Positions 34,976-46,678 of a DNA stretch of 64,000 bases are shown here, piece after piece. Source of the stretch: Haliotis asinina (taxonomy: Eukaryota; Mollusca; Gastropoda; Lepetellida; Haliotidae). Position 1 is the first letter of the stretch; each line of letters starts with the position of its first letter. Where the stretch lies: assembly GCF_037392515.1 (NCBI RefSeq), contig NC_090295.1, forward strand, positions 23,104,501 to 23,168,500. The letters run 5' to 3'. Made by a program: the position numbers and the translations under genes. The notes under the pieces are model-generated. The model ran no database searches and was not told where the DNA came from. It saw only the letters and a list, made by a program, of their open reading frames with translations.

Positions 34976-35500
34976 CACCAACAAACAAGCTGACAGACTC
35001 ACAGACATCCCCCGGAAGAAAGAATACACCGGTCTCAAAATTGGGAACTCGGAATCACAAAGTAGAATCATAAACTCTTCTCTTGTAGTGGTAAATCGTA
35101 CCCAACGTGCTTGTGGGAAGTTGAAGAATCTCATCGATGTAAACCATTATCATGGACCCTACTATTCCAGGAGACGGTTTACGGGGCTGCGTAAAGTCGC
35201 TGCGTTCACAGGCGTTCAGGACAGCTTACAGAACGCTTGTTAAGCACCTGACTATTTTGTTAGGTCTATAACCGTCTATGCTTAATAAAAACCACTAGAA
35301 GATCTATGAAGTTCCTACTTTGATTGTTCCTGCGTGTCGTCTACCAGTGAAGTGAAGGGGCAAATCCGGTTACATAGAGTTAAAGCGAAACACTATGGTG
35401 GAATATACTGAAAGCTGGGTTCGTGGCACAATTCCCACAAAGAAAGATACGCTGACAGCTATAATATGTTGGCGTCAAAACTCTTTCCCCGTGATGTGAA
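34976..35500. other. Unrecognised intergenic
   Basis: No gene or repeat that I can support. Confidence 0.35.
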
Positions 35501-35645
35501 GACACGTGTCATCTGTTTCCAATTGCGCAGATCGATGCTCATGCTGTTGATCATTGGGTTGTCTGGTCCAGATCCTATTATTTACAGACCGCCGCCATAA
35601 AGCTGGAGTGCGGCGTAAAACCAAACACACTCACTCACTCACTCA
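35501..35645 (+). repeat. SINE family 1, 3' part
   Basis: CACGTGTCATCTGTTTCC, TGCTGTTGATCATTGGG, ACAGACCGCCGCCATAAAGC, GTGCGGCGTAAAACCAAAC and a CTCACTCACTCAC tail. Confidence 0.85.
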
Positions 35646-35780
35646 CAGACTGACTTTGCGCTAATTTAGGAAACGTGTGGCAAAAGCCGAAAGAGCGAGT
35701 GAGATTTTGAAAGTATGAACATTTTGGACAGTTCTATTGAAGCCTTAAACGTTGATCAAACAGCTACTGAGGAAAAGGAT

Positions 35781-36160
35781 CGGTGGGATAGTGGTTAGAG
35801 CTTTCGCTTGTCAGGCCGAAGATTCTCCACATGGGTACAATGTGCAAAGCCCATTCTGGCCCCGATTTCTCGAAACAAACTTAAGTGTGAGAATTTAATT
35901 AATTTGAGAAAACACAGGAACATGCGTTTTCCAGAGTGAATGGAAATCGGTATCAAGCTAAAATTTAGTAGACAATATGAGTTTGGTGCACAGATTTCTT
36001 TAGTTGTTTGGACTTTTTTTATTTAAAAAAATGAAATGCAGTTGAGTAAAACATTCAGCTGTTTGAAATTGTCAAACTCAGTTTGAGATTTGAATGAAAA
36101 GTTTGTTTCGAGAAATCGGGGCCTGGTGTCCTCCGCCGTAAAACTACACTCACTCACAAA
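35781..36160 (+). repeat. SINE family 2, split by a MITE
   Basis: Head GGTGGGATAGTGGTTAGAGC (A-box-like), GGCCGAAGATTCTCCACATG (decayed B box), then TGTGCAAAGCCCATTCT; after the insert it resumes as TGGTGTCCTCCGCCGTAAAACTACACTCACTCAC. The split point falls inside TTCTGGTGTCC of the family. Confidence 0.8.
35858..36123. mobile_element. 266-bp MITE inserted in a SINE
   Basis: The ends are perfect inverted repeats of 25 bp (GGCCCCGATTTCTCG... to ...CGAGAAATCGGGGCC; the inner part reads AAACAAACTT). The interior is AT-rich and non-coding. Insertion inside a SINE fixes both ends. The target-site duplication is ambiguous (CTGG or shorter), so I leave the superfamily open. Confidence 0.8.
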
Positions 36161-36404
36161 ACGCTATTGAAGATGAAATGGTGCCGTAAAATACGACCAG
36201 AACGAATCTTGATTTTTCTCGGCAATCCTTGTGAATATAATCGTTTAATGTTAACGTTGATTTTGTCATGTATGTTTGCGGGACTGCCGTAAATAGGGAA
36301 ATGAGTGATATGGGATATGTGCAACTGAAGGATGTATTGATAATGTTTTCAAGCCGACTGTAGTGTGTACGAAGACTTTGAACGTTTGACCCGCGCTTCA
36401 ATAA

Positions 36405-36594
36405 CAATGATGATGACGCTAGTCTGTGCACAACAAATGATGATGACGCTAGTCTGTGCACAACAAATGATGATGACGCTAGTCTGTGCACAACAAATGA
36501 TGATGACGCTAGTCTGTGCACAACAAATGATGATGACGCTAGTCTGTGCACAACAAATGATGATGACGCTAGTCTGTGCACAACAAATGATGAT
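36405..36594 (+). repeat. 30-bp minisatellite, about 6 copies
   Basis: Near-perfect units containing TGATGATGACGCTAGTCTG and TGCACAACAAA. As 30 is a multiple of three, frames on both strands stay open (decapeptides such as MMMTLVCAQQ); I do not read these as genes. Confidence 0.95.
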
Positions 36595-37528
36595 TGCCTT
36601 CAAAGTGTTGGTTTTGTATAGAGCGGTTTGGCTGTCTTTTCAGACAGTATTTTTGTGTGTTTGGTATCGTTTCTTTCGCCAGCCAGATTATAGCCGGACT
36701 TCTAATAGACCATGTTGTCACTTTCCTCGACCTCTTTAATTAAAGAACGAGGACAATGTTTATGGATATAAAACTTTGTAATCTCATTGTCAACACTCTA
36801 ACACAAGGATCTATGCTGCCACGTCGCCTATTACAGGACAAAAACGTTTCATATACCAAAAATAATGCCCTCGTGCTTCCCTTTCCTCCCTTTTCCTGCC
36901 TTCCTAACAGCTCATTGTACGCTTTGTAAAAGGTGTACCAAATCTATATGTTGTCAAACATGCTAACCTGAATATGCAAAGACAATGTTAGTTGGGATGT
37001 TTAGCCAATCACAGAAGTTAATACTGGTCAGTTCTTGACTTAGTACTACAGAAACCAGAATGGTGAATCAAATCTGTCTAGAGATGTATGTTTTCTGCAG
37101 GTTCTTTAGTTGTGAAATACCCATCTGGGAGACGGCTTCATAAGTTGTACAACATGTGCCCAGTCCTTCCCTTCAAAGAATAAAAAATAACTAATTAAAA
37201 AATTGATTAATACAGTTTATTGTAAAATGTTACATTATGATAAGAAAATGTGTACTACATGAAAGTGTTTGCATTCTGTCTGCGTATATCATTTTCATTT
37301 ACAGACCTCCGCCATAGGCTGAATATTGTTGAGTGACGAAGAAAAAAGCAAACAACCATTTATCATGAAAATGTTTTTTTTTAAATACCTTAACAGACAC
37401 TATATATATCATAAGTTAAATATGGACATGTTTATTGAAATAACTGTGTATTGATACACCAATATCAATATCAGTTGTAATATACCTTCTTTACTGGTTC
37501 ACATACTCAAGTCCAATCAAGTCTTATT
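36595..37528. other. Unrecognised intergenic
   Basis: No gene supported. A scrap of SINE family 1 (ACAGACCTCCGCCATAGGCTGAATATTGTTGAGTG) lies at about 37,301-37,337. Confidence 0.4.
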
Positions 37529-38051
37529 CTGCGTTTACATTAGGCCATGATTAGGACAAGGTGGCCTCGATTCGAATATTTTTTTAACATCGTAAGTCAT
37601 CTAAAAAACGTGAGAGATCTCTGATCATGAAGCCTCCTTATCATCGCGGCAAAATGTTAAACATGTCAAAGGTAAAGGAGATGGTTCCAAACTAACTGAT
37701 GCTGTCCGAGAATCGTGTCAGATATGTGTTTAACCGCCCTTCTTTGTCTAAACAAGAACCAACAAGTCGTTATGAAAATTTCAAAACGTAAAAATCACAA
37801 CAGATGGTATAAGTAAATCGCAAAAACGTCGCTGCAGATAGTCAGATATTCCCAACAGATCTTCATTGAAGACTAACTAATTGGACATCCACTCGAATGA
37901 GTAACAGATCCTATCAGAGCATACGAAACCGTAAACGAGCGTCAAGAAAGTGGAAAATAAACAAAACGTTCCACGATCATGAGCATCTGTTGAGAGAGTT
38001 GGTACACATCGAGTCGGTGCGTGGCCTAATCGTGGCATAGTGTAAACGCAG
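37529..38051. mobile_element. Candidate MITE, 523 bp
   Basis: The ends are inverted repeats of about 27 bp with three mismatches (CTGCGTTTACATTAGGCC on the left; complement of CTGCGTTTACACTATGCC on the right). Weaker inverted similarity continues inward (AAGGTGGCCTCGATTCG against CACGCACCGACTCGATG). There is no transposase frame. I could not identify a clear target-site duplication. Confidence 0.6.
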
Positions 38052-38189
38052 CATAATGTGAATATAAAATAGGCATCTGTTCAAACCAGGAAGAAAGATG
38101 GAACTCTTTGTGTTTGAATGTAACACTGGACAATGTCTACACAACCTCCAGACAGGTCATTTAGGGCCATAAAGATGGCTCGGTGACGT

Positions 38190-38191
38190 TG

Positions 38192-38226
<35 letters not shown>
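38190..38226 (+). repeat. (CAT)n microsatellite
   Basis: About 12 CAT triplets in a row. Confidence 0.95.
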
Positions 38227-38328
38227 TTTATTCTCAAAATCCACCAACGGTGGTACATGAGAACACAACATGCAAATAAATACAATAAATGGTCGATGGC
38301 GTATCGTCGTTCCCAACGGCGTGCACAG

Positions 38329-38515
38329 TGTCCTCAGCAGTATTCCAGCTATTTGGCGGCGGTCTGTAAATAATCGAGTCTGGACCAGAGAATCCACTGA
38401 TCAACATCATGGGCATTTATCTATACAGCAGAGATACAATGGCATATGTCAAATGAGTGTGTGGCCTTTCACAAGCATGGGTACTGAAGATCCGTTCTAA
38501 CTCGAACCTTCACGG
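38329..38515 (-). repeat. SINE family 1
   Basis: Inverted copy, diverged in the middle: complement of CCAGCTATTTGGCGGCGGTCTG, AATAATCGAGTCTGGACCAG and TTCACGGGTG head. A short AG/CA-rich run (38,518-38,580) follows its 5' end. Confidence 0.75.
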
Positions 38516-38737
38516 GTGACAGAGAGAGAGAGAGAAAAAAACACACACAAGCAGACACAAACAGGGCTGCACACACACTCACGCGCACAAGCACCGAAAG
38601 ACTAAACCTTTATGAGTATTAATGAAGCTTGTGAAAGGGTTACAAAGTTCTCTATTGTATTGATGAAGCTGCACTATTTGGACATCGTCATTCAGTCATG
38701 CATATCTTTTCGTTAAAAAGACCCAGGATTTCACTCT

Positions 38738-40676
38738 TCAAAGATTATCCCGTTTTAACTGGGCCATTCTCCCAGCCACCCGTTCAACTATTTTATCCGA
38801 GTATTTCAGCAACGATACATCTGTTTTTCGAAAAGAGCCCCACTCTTCTGTCGGGACAATCCGGTAATGGTGAAGAAGGCACCGAGAATATGGACAAATA
38901 CAGCCATCGTGTCCCTTCCGAAATCGTTGAACAGCATGAATACCACCAATTTCAACACCTGTAGGCTTAATTATGAGTTTCGACCTGTCTCCAGGGTTGT
39001 TAATTCTTAAACGACTGGTATGTAACACGTATGTAAGATTCAGTCTCTCTGCTTCTTGCTTGAGACTAAAATTCCCCACATAGGGGTGAAGGTTCAGAGG
39101 GAAAAAGGTACTCCGGACAATCAGACAAGAACATGATGGTCGACCTCTCAGGTTGTCAGCGATCATCCTCGAAGTGTCAGAATACACTTTAGGTATGTAG
39201 ACTTCATCCGTGTCTCCTGTCAGTATATATTCAGAGACATGCAAGTTTCTATAAATACATTCCTGAATGGCAGCAAGTTGTGCAAAATAATGAATCTCAG
39301 TTTGGTTTACAGGTACATCCCAAGGTAAGATATCTAACACTCCCAAATCACGGTAATGTTTCAAAACATTCATGGCAGATTCGTGAATACTGTAATTGTA
39401 AACAATGAAGTGGTCGACACCGAACATGAGACTGATTTCAAGTGTCTGTATGAGCTGCAAAGTGTTGCTGAAATTGGAATGGAGTGCTGAGAAACATCTG
39501 GTCAAGCGTCGCTTCTTCGTCAAAGGGTAGATAACTCTCAGCATATTATGGGCTGCAGTAATGTTCCCACTGATGCTGACAGTTGTTGGTCGGACATCTT
39601 TGGGCAGCATACATTTAATAAATCCTGAATGGAATCTGAAAATAGATTATTAAAAAGTAATGTTAATCTGAAGGAAATCCTTAGCGGTATCTGAAAAATA
39701 AAACAACTGAAAATTAGTGGTGTTCGTGCCTCACGTGTCCTGTGAAGATTTGGGTCAGAACTATTCTTCAGCAACCCATTCTTGTGCTGATCCGAGTTAA
39801 CATCGGTCTTCAGCAAATCCCGCTTGTCTCCCCGTGAAGGGGGAAGGGGATGTGTGTGCGCGCGTTTGCGTGTAAGAGTGTCAGCTCGGTACCCCGGTTC
39901 GATTCCCCTCGTAAGTATGGTGTCACCGGCTGTGATACTGTAGGATACTGCGAAAACTGAAAAAAGCTCAATCTCTCTCATTCTTGTTGTGCATACCATT
40001 ACAAATAGGCTCTGTATGTTTTTGTATTGCCAACACGCCGGAGACCCGGGTTCGATAATGCACATGTGTGGGCCCATCTATCCACGCTTCTACAAATGGG
40101 TTCTGTATACTTTTGTGTTCCTAACATGTCCGATCAAAATTTCATCAAATACGTTTCAAGTAAAACCCACCTGTATCCCCATTTGGGCTCTGGTACATAC
40201 TGCAGTATCCCAGGGTAGGTGACCGGTGTAGCCTGACCAGAAGAGTTGATGTACTTGCAAACAAATGATGGCCGTCTCCAGGTATCCCAGAAATATCTAA
40301 CCAAGGCTATTACCCTGATTATTGGGACATCAATGTCATCGTATATTGCTGAATACACGTACGTGTTGGAAACATCACCGACTTCTTGGAATCCGGTTTG
40401 TGTCTCCAGATTGCCTTTTTTATCTGAGACTTGTCTTATTTTATGAGTCCGTGTTTGATTATGTTCATGGATGTTTTTCAAGAACTGTTCATCTGACGTC
40501 ATCACTGACAGGCTTTGCTCCAATCGTCGAAAGTGTGCAGGTTGTTGAGCGTAATTCAACAAGGCGAACACTGACAGCACACCAACCATCAACATAACCA
40601 CTAGAAGCAGCCTGACGTTCAACGTGGTCTTTCTTCGCACCTTCCAACGTCGTGTTGTGCACATGCTTCCTAACAT
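38738..40676 (-). CDS. Glycosyltransferase family 92 protein, gene C (intact, two coding exons)
   Basis: Predicted Golgi type II GT92 (DUF23) enzyme; the substrate is unknown. Exon 1 is 40,676-40,171 and exon 2 is 39,635-38,738. The donor is AG|GTGGGT and the acceptor TCTATTTTCAG; phases match and give 467 aa. I start at ATG 40,676 (MLGSMCTTRRWKVRRK); a second ATG lies four codons on. TTTCGTTGCAG just before the ATG looks like a splice acceptor, so an upstream 5' UTR exon is likely. A membrane anchor (LLLVVMLMVGVLSVFALL) spans about residues 22-40. FGVDHFIVYN, GDTDE, RSKLIIKPTGVE and HHYR are all present. The first half of exon 2 (to GDTDEVYIPK) is almost the same as in A and B, while the second half differs at many residues, a sign of partial gene conversion. 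Confidence 0.85.
39636..40170 (-). other. Intron of gene C
   Basis: 535 bp. The acceptor-proximal 200 bp match gene A's intron, including SINE family 1 head pieces (39,730-39,840). At 39,880-39,990 and 40,025-40,080 there are two tRNA-derived SINE scraps with B-box-like CGGTTCGATTCCCC and CCGGGTTCGATAATG. Confidence 0.6.
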
Positions 40677-40985
40677 CTGCAACGAAAGATCAGCGAATGC
40701 ACTATGCACTTTTAAAGCTATAGAAGGTATCGAAATATTTCACATTGCTAAGCACTAGATACTTTAAGGAAACAATACGTATCCGCCCACCTAACCTCTT
40801 TCCCCAATAAAACCAAATTTACGAAAATATTCTCTGTAAAAACGTCTCGCGACAATGTAAATTTATCAAATTATGTAATTTATCTATCATTTTTGTCAGA
40901 AATTTACTGTCTGAAAATGGTTTTCTGCCATCTTGAATTTGAATTTGTATTTGTATATATGTTTACAATATGCTCTTGGACCACC
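40677..40985. other. 5' flank of gene C
   Basis: Contains the 40,795-40,885 copy of the dispersed repeat at 31.2 kb. I see no promoter element that I would call. Confidence 0.4.
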
Positions 40986-40989
40986 GTCT

Positions 40990-41740
40990 TATTGATCAGA
41001 ATAAAGAACTGAACCGATGACGGTTCCGTGCGGAGGCGTTTGAGGCGGAGAAACGTCAGATGTCGCAGGCCTTTCCGGGGTCCGATCCTCACTATTCGAC
41101 GTCGTCGCGCTCGTCTCCAGTATGCCACACCTCATCGGAATTGGCGTCACCGGGAGTGGCGAACTGTAATCTTCTCTGATTACAGCCGGCTGATGGCTGA
41201 TGGCTGATGGAAAGAAAGCTTTTCGCGGATGACTGTGTCCTTTGATAGAGACTCGTGGGTAGGTCCGAGCATTATGGTGTGTGAATGCCATTGCTCTCAG
41301 TCACAAACTAGCCCCTATTGAGTTCCAGAATATTGGTCCTGGTAGAGGAAATTAGGACATCTGCGCGCTCTATTGATCAAGCACTGAGACCCTTCGTCAT
41401 GCCACATTTTGGTCGTCATGGAAACCTCGTCTTCCAGCAGGACAACGAGCGTGCCCATACTGCCAGAGCAACTAGAGACTTTCTCCATCACGTCGACATA
41501 CAAACTCTTCAATTGTCTGCACTCAGTCCAGACTTACAACCGATAGAACTCTTGTGGCACAAGATTCAGAGGAGGCTCAGTGATGTGCGACCAAGCCCCA
41601 CACCTGCGGCTGAACTCTCACAGGCTTATAACAAAGTTCCTATGGCCTTCATCAACCGTCTAATCCACTCCATGTACTGACCATGCAACGCCGTTGCCGA
41701 CACTCAAGGTGGCCATACACGTTGCTGACTTTTGGATCGC
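40990..41740 (+). mobile_element. Degenerate Tc1-like transposon, C-terminal two thirds of transposase
   Basis: Across shifting plus frames one reads RRRAGRPFRGPILT...RRRARLQYA...EWRTVIFSDYSRL (first catalytic Asp region, DES changed to DYS). Then comes an open stretch 41,318-41,680 with GNLVFQQDNERAHTARATRDFL (second Asp) and LSALSPDLQPIELLWHKIQRRL (Glu). The last motifs (NAVADTQGGHTR) are past a stop. Spacing fits DD34E. The N-terminal DNA-binding part is not seen, frames are broken and I find no terminal repeats, so it is an old relic unrelated in orientation to the GT92 genes. Confidence 0.8.
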
Positions 41741-41759
41741 ATTGTAGCACCACCTGCCG

Positions 41760-42055
41760 TCACATTGACTTGTAATAATCTTTCCGACAGTTATTATTAT
41801 TTACATGTGTTTGAATTAAACTGAGCACCAATTTCAAAAAGGGGGTGACGTTTTTCTTTTGTCTGTTTTTCTTTCTTTTTTTTGCAATTTTTTTTAATTT
41901 TGCGGTTTAATGTATTCCAAATTTTAGTATAGAATATTGCACAGAAACTACAATTTTGAAGAAAGCTAGCTTTTTATTGACAAACACATGCCTCACACTC
42001 GCTGGACTGCTAACCTCCTGGCGCCTTAGCCAGCTCGCTGACCACGCCCTATACG
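41760..42055. other. Unrecognised, T-rich
   Basis: T-rich tracts and no gene. Confidence 0.35.
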
Positions 42056-43090
42056 CCTATTATAACACCTCTTGTCAACACTGTGATGAGACATTATTCC
42101 AGGAATTCCTCTTGTCAGAACTGTGATGACACATTGTTCCAGGAACAGCTCGTGATGACACATTGATTCAGGAACACCTCGTATCAACACAGTGATGGTA
42201 TATTGTTCAGGAACATCTCTTGTCAACACTATGATGACACATTGTTCCAGGAACAGCTCGTGTCAACACAGTAATGACACATAGTTTCAGGAACAGTTCG
42301 TATAAACACTGTAAAAACTCTTGTCAACACTGTGATAAAATATTGTTTCAGGAACACCTCGTATCAACATTGTTGTCACACATTGTTCAGGAGCAACTTT
42401 TGTCGACACTGTGATGACACACTGTTTCGGGAACACATCGTGTCAACATTGTGATGACATATTGTTTGAGGAAGATCTCCTGCCAACACTGCGATGGCAC
42501 ATTGTTTCAGGAACACCTCTTGTCAACAATGTGATAAAACATTGTTTCTAGAACACCTCGTGTCATCACTATGATAACACATTGCTTCAGGAAAACCTCC
42601 GAAACTTGAATGTCTTCTTGTTCCAGGAACACCTCTTGTCAACACTGTGATGACACATTGTTTCAGGAACTGTTCGTGTCAACACTGGGATGATATATTG
42701 TTTCAGGTACACCTCGTGACAGCACTGTTTGACGAACACCTTGTGTCGATAATGTGATGACACATTGTTTAAGGAACATCGTGTCAACACGGTGATGACA
42801 CATTTTTTCTGGAACACCTCATGACAGTACGGTTGTTTCAGGAACCCCTGTTGTCAACATTGTGATGACATTGTTTCAGAGAGACCTTTCGTCAACACTG
42901 TGATAACATATTCTTTCAGAGACACCTCTAGTCCACATTGAGATGACACATTCTTTCAGGGACACTTCTTGTCACCACTGTGATGGCACACTGTCTCATG
43001 GGCCCTTGATGTTAACACTGAAACGTCCCATTTTTCAGGAAATTTCACATTGTTCCCTGAACACCTCTTGTCAACACCGTAATGTCGACC
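42056..43090. repeat. Degenerate minisatellite, unit about 40 bp
   Basis: Some 25 diverged units of GTGATGACACATTG, TTTCAGGAACACCTC and TTGTCAACACT. Unit length and sequence vary, with several shortened units. Open frames here (MFQKKCVITVLTR-type) are by-products. Confidence 0.85.
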
Positions 43091-43482
43091 ATATAAACAC
43101 GTTTATACACTGACACAATACACAAATACACTGTTATATCGAACAGGGAAATACTCATTTTTTTTCGTTTTAGCTACACGTGACATACTAACGTCATGTC
43201 AGAGCTGAGAGACGCAACGTAAACACCAGAACTTCTATCAATCACAAACGTCACATACAAAATCCCATGTCTCCAGGCTGAAGTAAACAAGTACAGCGAA
43301 CATATTATAGTACATGACAGGACATTCCGCGAAACTCGTTCATTCATTTGTGAAAGGTAACGAACCAGGGTCTTAATCAAGATGAACAGAACCCATTTGT
43401 TCCGGTTTCAGGTAGTCGTGAAAGATGCGTTTGAAAAGGGCCGAGGACACCCCGTCTTCATAAGCGTCAAATTGATGTTGGA
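43091..43482. other. Unrecognised intergenic
   Basis: Nothing that I can support. Confidence 0.35.
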
Positions 43483-43972
43483 AAGTAGTGCTTGTGGGTA
43501 GCAATAAATGAGACCAGGGTGCTACACATTTCATGTCTGGATCATATGGATCTGGTAGCTACTCGTATTGGCGTTCCCCGAGGAACAGACTCAAACATAA
43601 ATATGAACCATGGCCCGTGGACAGTTTATATACATGAAAAGGTGTACAACATCATTCGAAAAGCAAACAGAGACATAAATACACGAAAAATGTTTCGGCT
43701 AGCTGTGATGTTCCCATCAAATGAATGACAATTATCATATCGAAATATTTTTGATGCGAAGAAGGAAACAGTCACCTCACCTGTCCACCGATCCTCAGCC
43801 ATTCACACGTCGCAATGACGAGACGAGATGATAAATAACACGTGTTGACAGGTATACGATCCTCAAAGAACACGCTCATATATTGTCTAGGAGGGGGCGT
43901 TATAACATCGTAAACTTATACATAATGCACAATGAAGCACTTGCACTCCTCATATGACCCTCCTTACATGCT
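43483..43972. repeat. Dispersed ~0.5-kb repeat, copy 2
   Basis: Same order and orientation of blocks as 31,521-32,175, diverged by substitutions and small length changes, and shorter at the left, where about 150 bp of copy 1 is missing. Confidence 0.65.
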
Positions 43973-44463
43973 GTCAGGAGGACGTTAGGTGATGTTTTGT
44001 GCATGCTAACTGTTTGGTGACATGAGTATGAACGATTGATTTTTTATATTCTTCACTGAATTCCGCTGGTGTTAAATTCTTATCGGTTTCAACTGTAATA
44101 TTAAAATGATATCTGGCCGGTATTACAGGGCGTTTGTCAACAAAGGCGGTCGGATGACAGAGATAGCTATTTCACTTTGTTGAAAGCATTATGTGGATTT
44201 AAGTGACAGTGTTATCTGCGTGTTGATTCCATGGACTTGTTTAACGTTTAGATAAAGTGTTGAACCCAGTGGGTTATATACTGGCCTGGGTTTATGTTGT
44301 ACCGTGAATGGCAGCTTGTAGAAGGTGATAAGTCGATTCAAGTCTATTTTAGTGTGTGTGGTGTTCAGGTTAGTGTGCTACAAGATTGATGAGTGGGTAA
44401 ACACTGTTAATTTGAGCATCTAACCAACTACATGCATGCTTCGTTAATAAAAAGTAAATTTGG
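43973..44463. other. Unrecognised intergenic
   Basis: No gene or named repeat. Confidence 0.35.
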
Positions 44464-44742
44464 GTTGGTACCAACAGTCAGCCAATTAGACAGACAGACA
44501 GACACTCTACAAAGCACCAACAGACAGACACTCACTACAAATTCGTGTATGTCTGGATCAACACTAACAGACAGACAGTGAGACAGACACTGAAGGGAGT
44601 GTGGACGTGCACCAACAGACAATCACTACAAATTCGTGTAAGTCTGGACGAGCACTAACAGCGGGACAGACACTCACTGTGAATTTCAGTAAATTTTGAC
44701 GAGCACACACACACACACGCGCGCGCGCACACACACGCAGTG
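44464..44742 (+). repeat. CAGA minisatellite copy and (CA)(CG) microsatellite
   Basis: Four or five units related to 33,800-34,975 (CACTACAAATTCGTG, TCTGGACGAGCACTAACAG, CAGACAGACAGAC), followed at 44,702-44,739 by CA repeats interrupted by CGCGCGCG. Confidence 0.85.
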
Positions 44743-46196
44743 ACATTATTAGGATTCGCAAAATCATTCTACTCACTATGTCGATCAGGAAGCTTAAAAC
44801 ACTAGTTCAACATTTAATTTATCTCAATTACCTGACGTCAATTATTAGAACCATACCAACAAGGAACAATTTTATTCCCTTGTCATCTCTATACCGTATG
44901 CAGCTTAATCTCTCACTGTACTACACGCTGTAATCTCTCCTTTGGGTCAGTTCACTATGCCACACAAGTAAATGCCGCGTGTTGATAAAACCTATTGCAG
45001 GGTTACTGGGCTGTTGGGGTTGGGGTGACAATCAGTTAAAGGGTTCACTCCCAAGAGACAGACCTCCCAAGAATCACCAAAAGTGATATAATGAGCATAA
45101 CAAGTATAGATATAAACATAAATAGCATATAGTGTATAGTAATATTCACATAGTATCGTTTGAAGGGTCACACACAGTGTTTTATTTTACTTGATAATTT
45201 GAAAATGAGTGGTTAGTAATCACGTGTCATGAGGACATAAATTAACAGACTGAGAGACTCACACAAAAATATTATGATATAAAGAATTTTCGTTGTTCAA
45301 ACAAGTTATATATATTTGTAAAAATGGAATTCTTCACATCTAAGCTATGGTTTGTTATCCTAAATTTAGCGAAATACTACTTTGAAAGGTTGTTTTAAGA
45401 TCAGGTTCAGGAATAAGTGCATTGTTGATAAATTGAGTAATAAAATCCTTTTGATGATTGAGTATTACTCGAATTCCAAGATTAACTGTTCTAAATTGGT
45501 CGTTTGCATGTTATTATTGAACAAGTAATGTTATGAGCATATTGAGCGACCCATCTAAATTAGCTTAAACATTATTTAACAAAACAAAATTAGAATCGCT
45601 GCTATTAACTGTCAAATTGCACATAAGGTTGTGGATGATATAAGATAACTTATGACTAGGTTGTGATAATCTAGCTTAGTAGGAAATCACTTTAACTTTG
45701 ACATTCATCGAGAGAGTAAAACGCCCCATTTCTCCACGAACCATAAAGTATGGCGTTGCTTGTTTCACATGTAAAATATATTTACAAAAGCGAAGATATA
45801 CGCGATCCAAAAGTTTAACCCATCCCAGAAAGGTGCACCCAGGTACTTCAAGATGGCTACCTGTATGCAAAGAACAATGTGAAAGTAGGAAATGTGTTAT
45901 GGAGATGTGCTTGGTCTCATATGTTTGATTTGAGACCGAGGTATATATATTATTGTTTCTGTTGATATTATCAAGTAATATGTGTTGATGTACATGTATA
46001 TGTTTCTGCTATATGCCATTATTAAATAACCTAATTTATTACATGAATTAATAAAAGTATAGATAATACCTAATGTTGTCTTTTTATCTGTGCACATACC
46101 ATTATTATCAAGGGTACAGGTTAATTAAACCTTATGAAACCAATAAAAAAATCTGTTTTTTTAAACGGTCTGTCTTTTGGAAGATCTGTCTTATGG
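44743..46196. other. Unrecognised, AT-rich intergenic
   Basis: About 1.45 kb with no supported gene. The short frames (for example 45,676-45,928) lack known motifs and are open on both strands, as chance frames often are. Confidence 0.4.
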
Positions 46197-46294
46197 GTAG
46201 ATACCATGGGTTCGCTCGTCACGCCGAAGACCCTAGTGTCCCCGGTCGTGGAAAACTGTGTAAGCGGCGTAAAAGCAGACTCACTCACTCATTC
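46197..46294 (+). repeat. SINE family 2, shortened
   Basis: TGGGTTCGCTCGTCACGCCGAAGACCC, GTGTCCCCGGTCGTG, then AAGCGGCGTAAAAGCAGACTCACTCACTC. The middle is deleted. Confidence 0.75.
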
Positions 46295-46508
46295 ATCATC
46301 TGGGGTCGCGCTAACGACCCCGATGTTACAGGTACGACCAGTTGTAATACATGTTGAATTAGTGTCAGTGTTGTAACACTCCATTGATTTATGTACATCA
46401 AGAAGGTGGAGGCGTCGTGTCATACAGTAAAGAAGAAGTTGTCATCCATTTGCTCGTCTTACATATTCACCAACTTCAAAATGCTTCTCAAGAATCTCAT
46501 TAAACCAC

Positions 46509-46678
46509 TCGGTGGGACCTCCCGTGAAGATCCGGGTCAGAACTGGTCTCCTGAAACCCATATTTGTTGTGAGAGGCGCCTGGTGGAATCGCGTGGTCAG
46601 ACTCACTGACTTTGTTGGCTCATGCCACAAAACGCCGCCGTATAGAGGGAATGTTGTTGACTGTAACCTCACTCACTT
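46509..46678 (+). repeat. SINE family 1, shortened
   Basis: GTGAAGATCCGGGTCAGAAC head, GGTCAGACTCACTGACTTTG, then AACGCCGCCGTATAGAGG and a CTCACTCACTT tail, with the middle of the body missing. Confidence 0.75.

Noticed and set aside
36365-36739. Open frames of MMMTLVCAQQ and its antisense as genes
   Set aside because: They are carried by the 30-bp minisatellite on both strands, with no recognisable sequence outside it.
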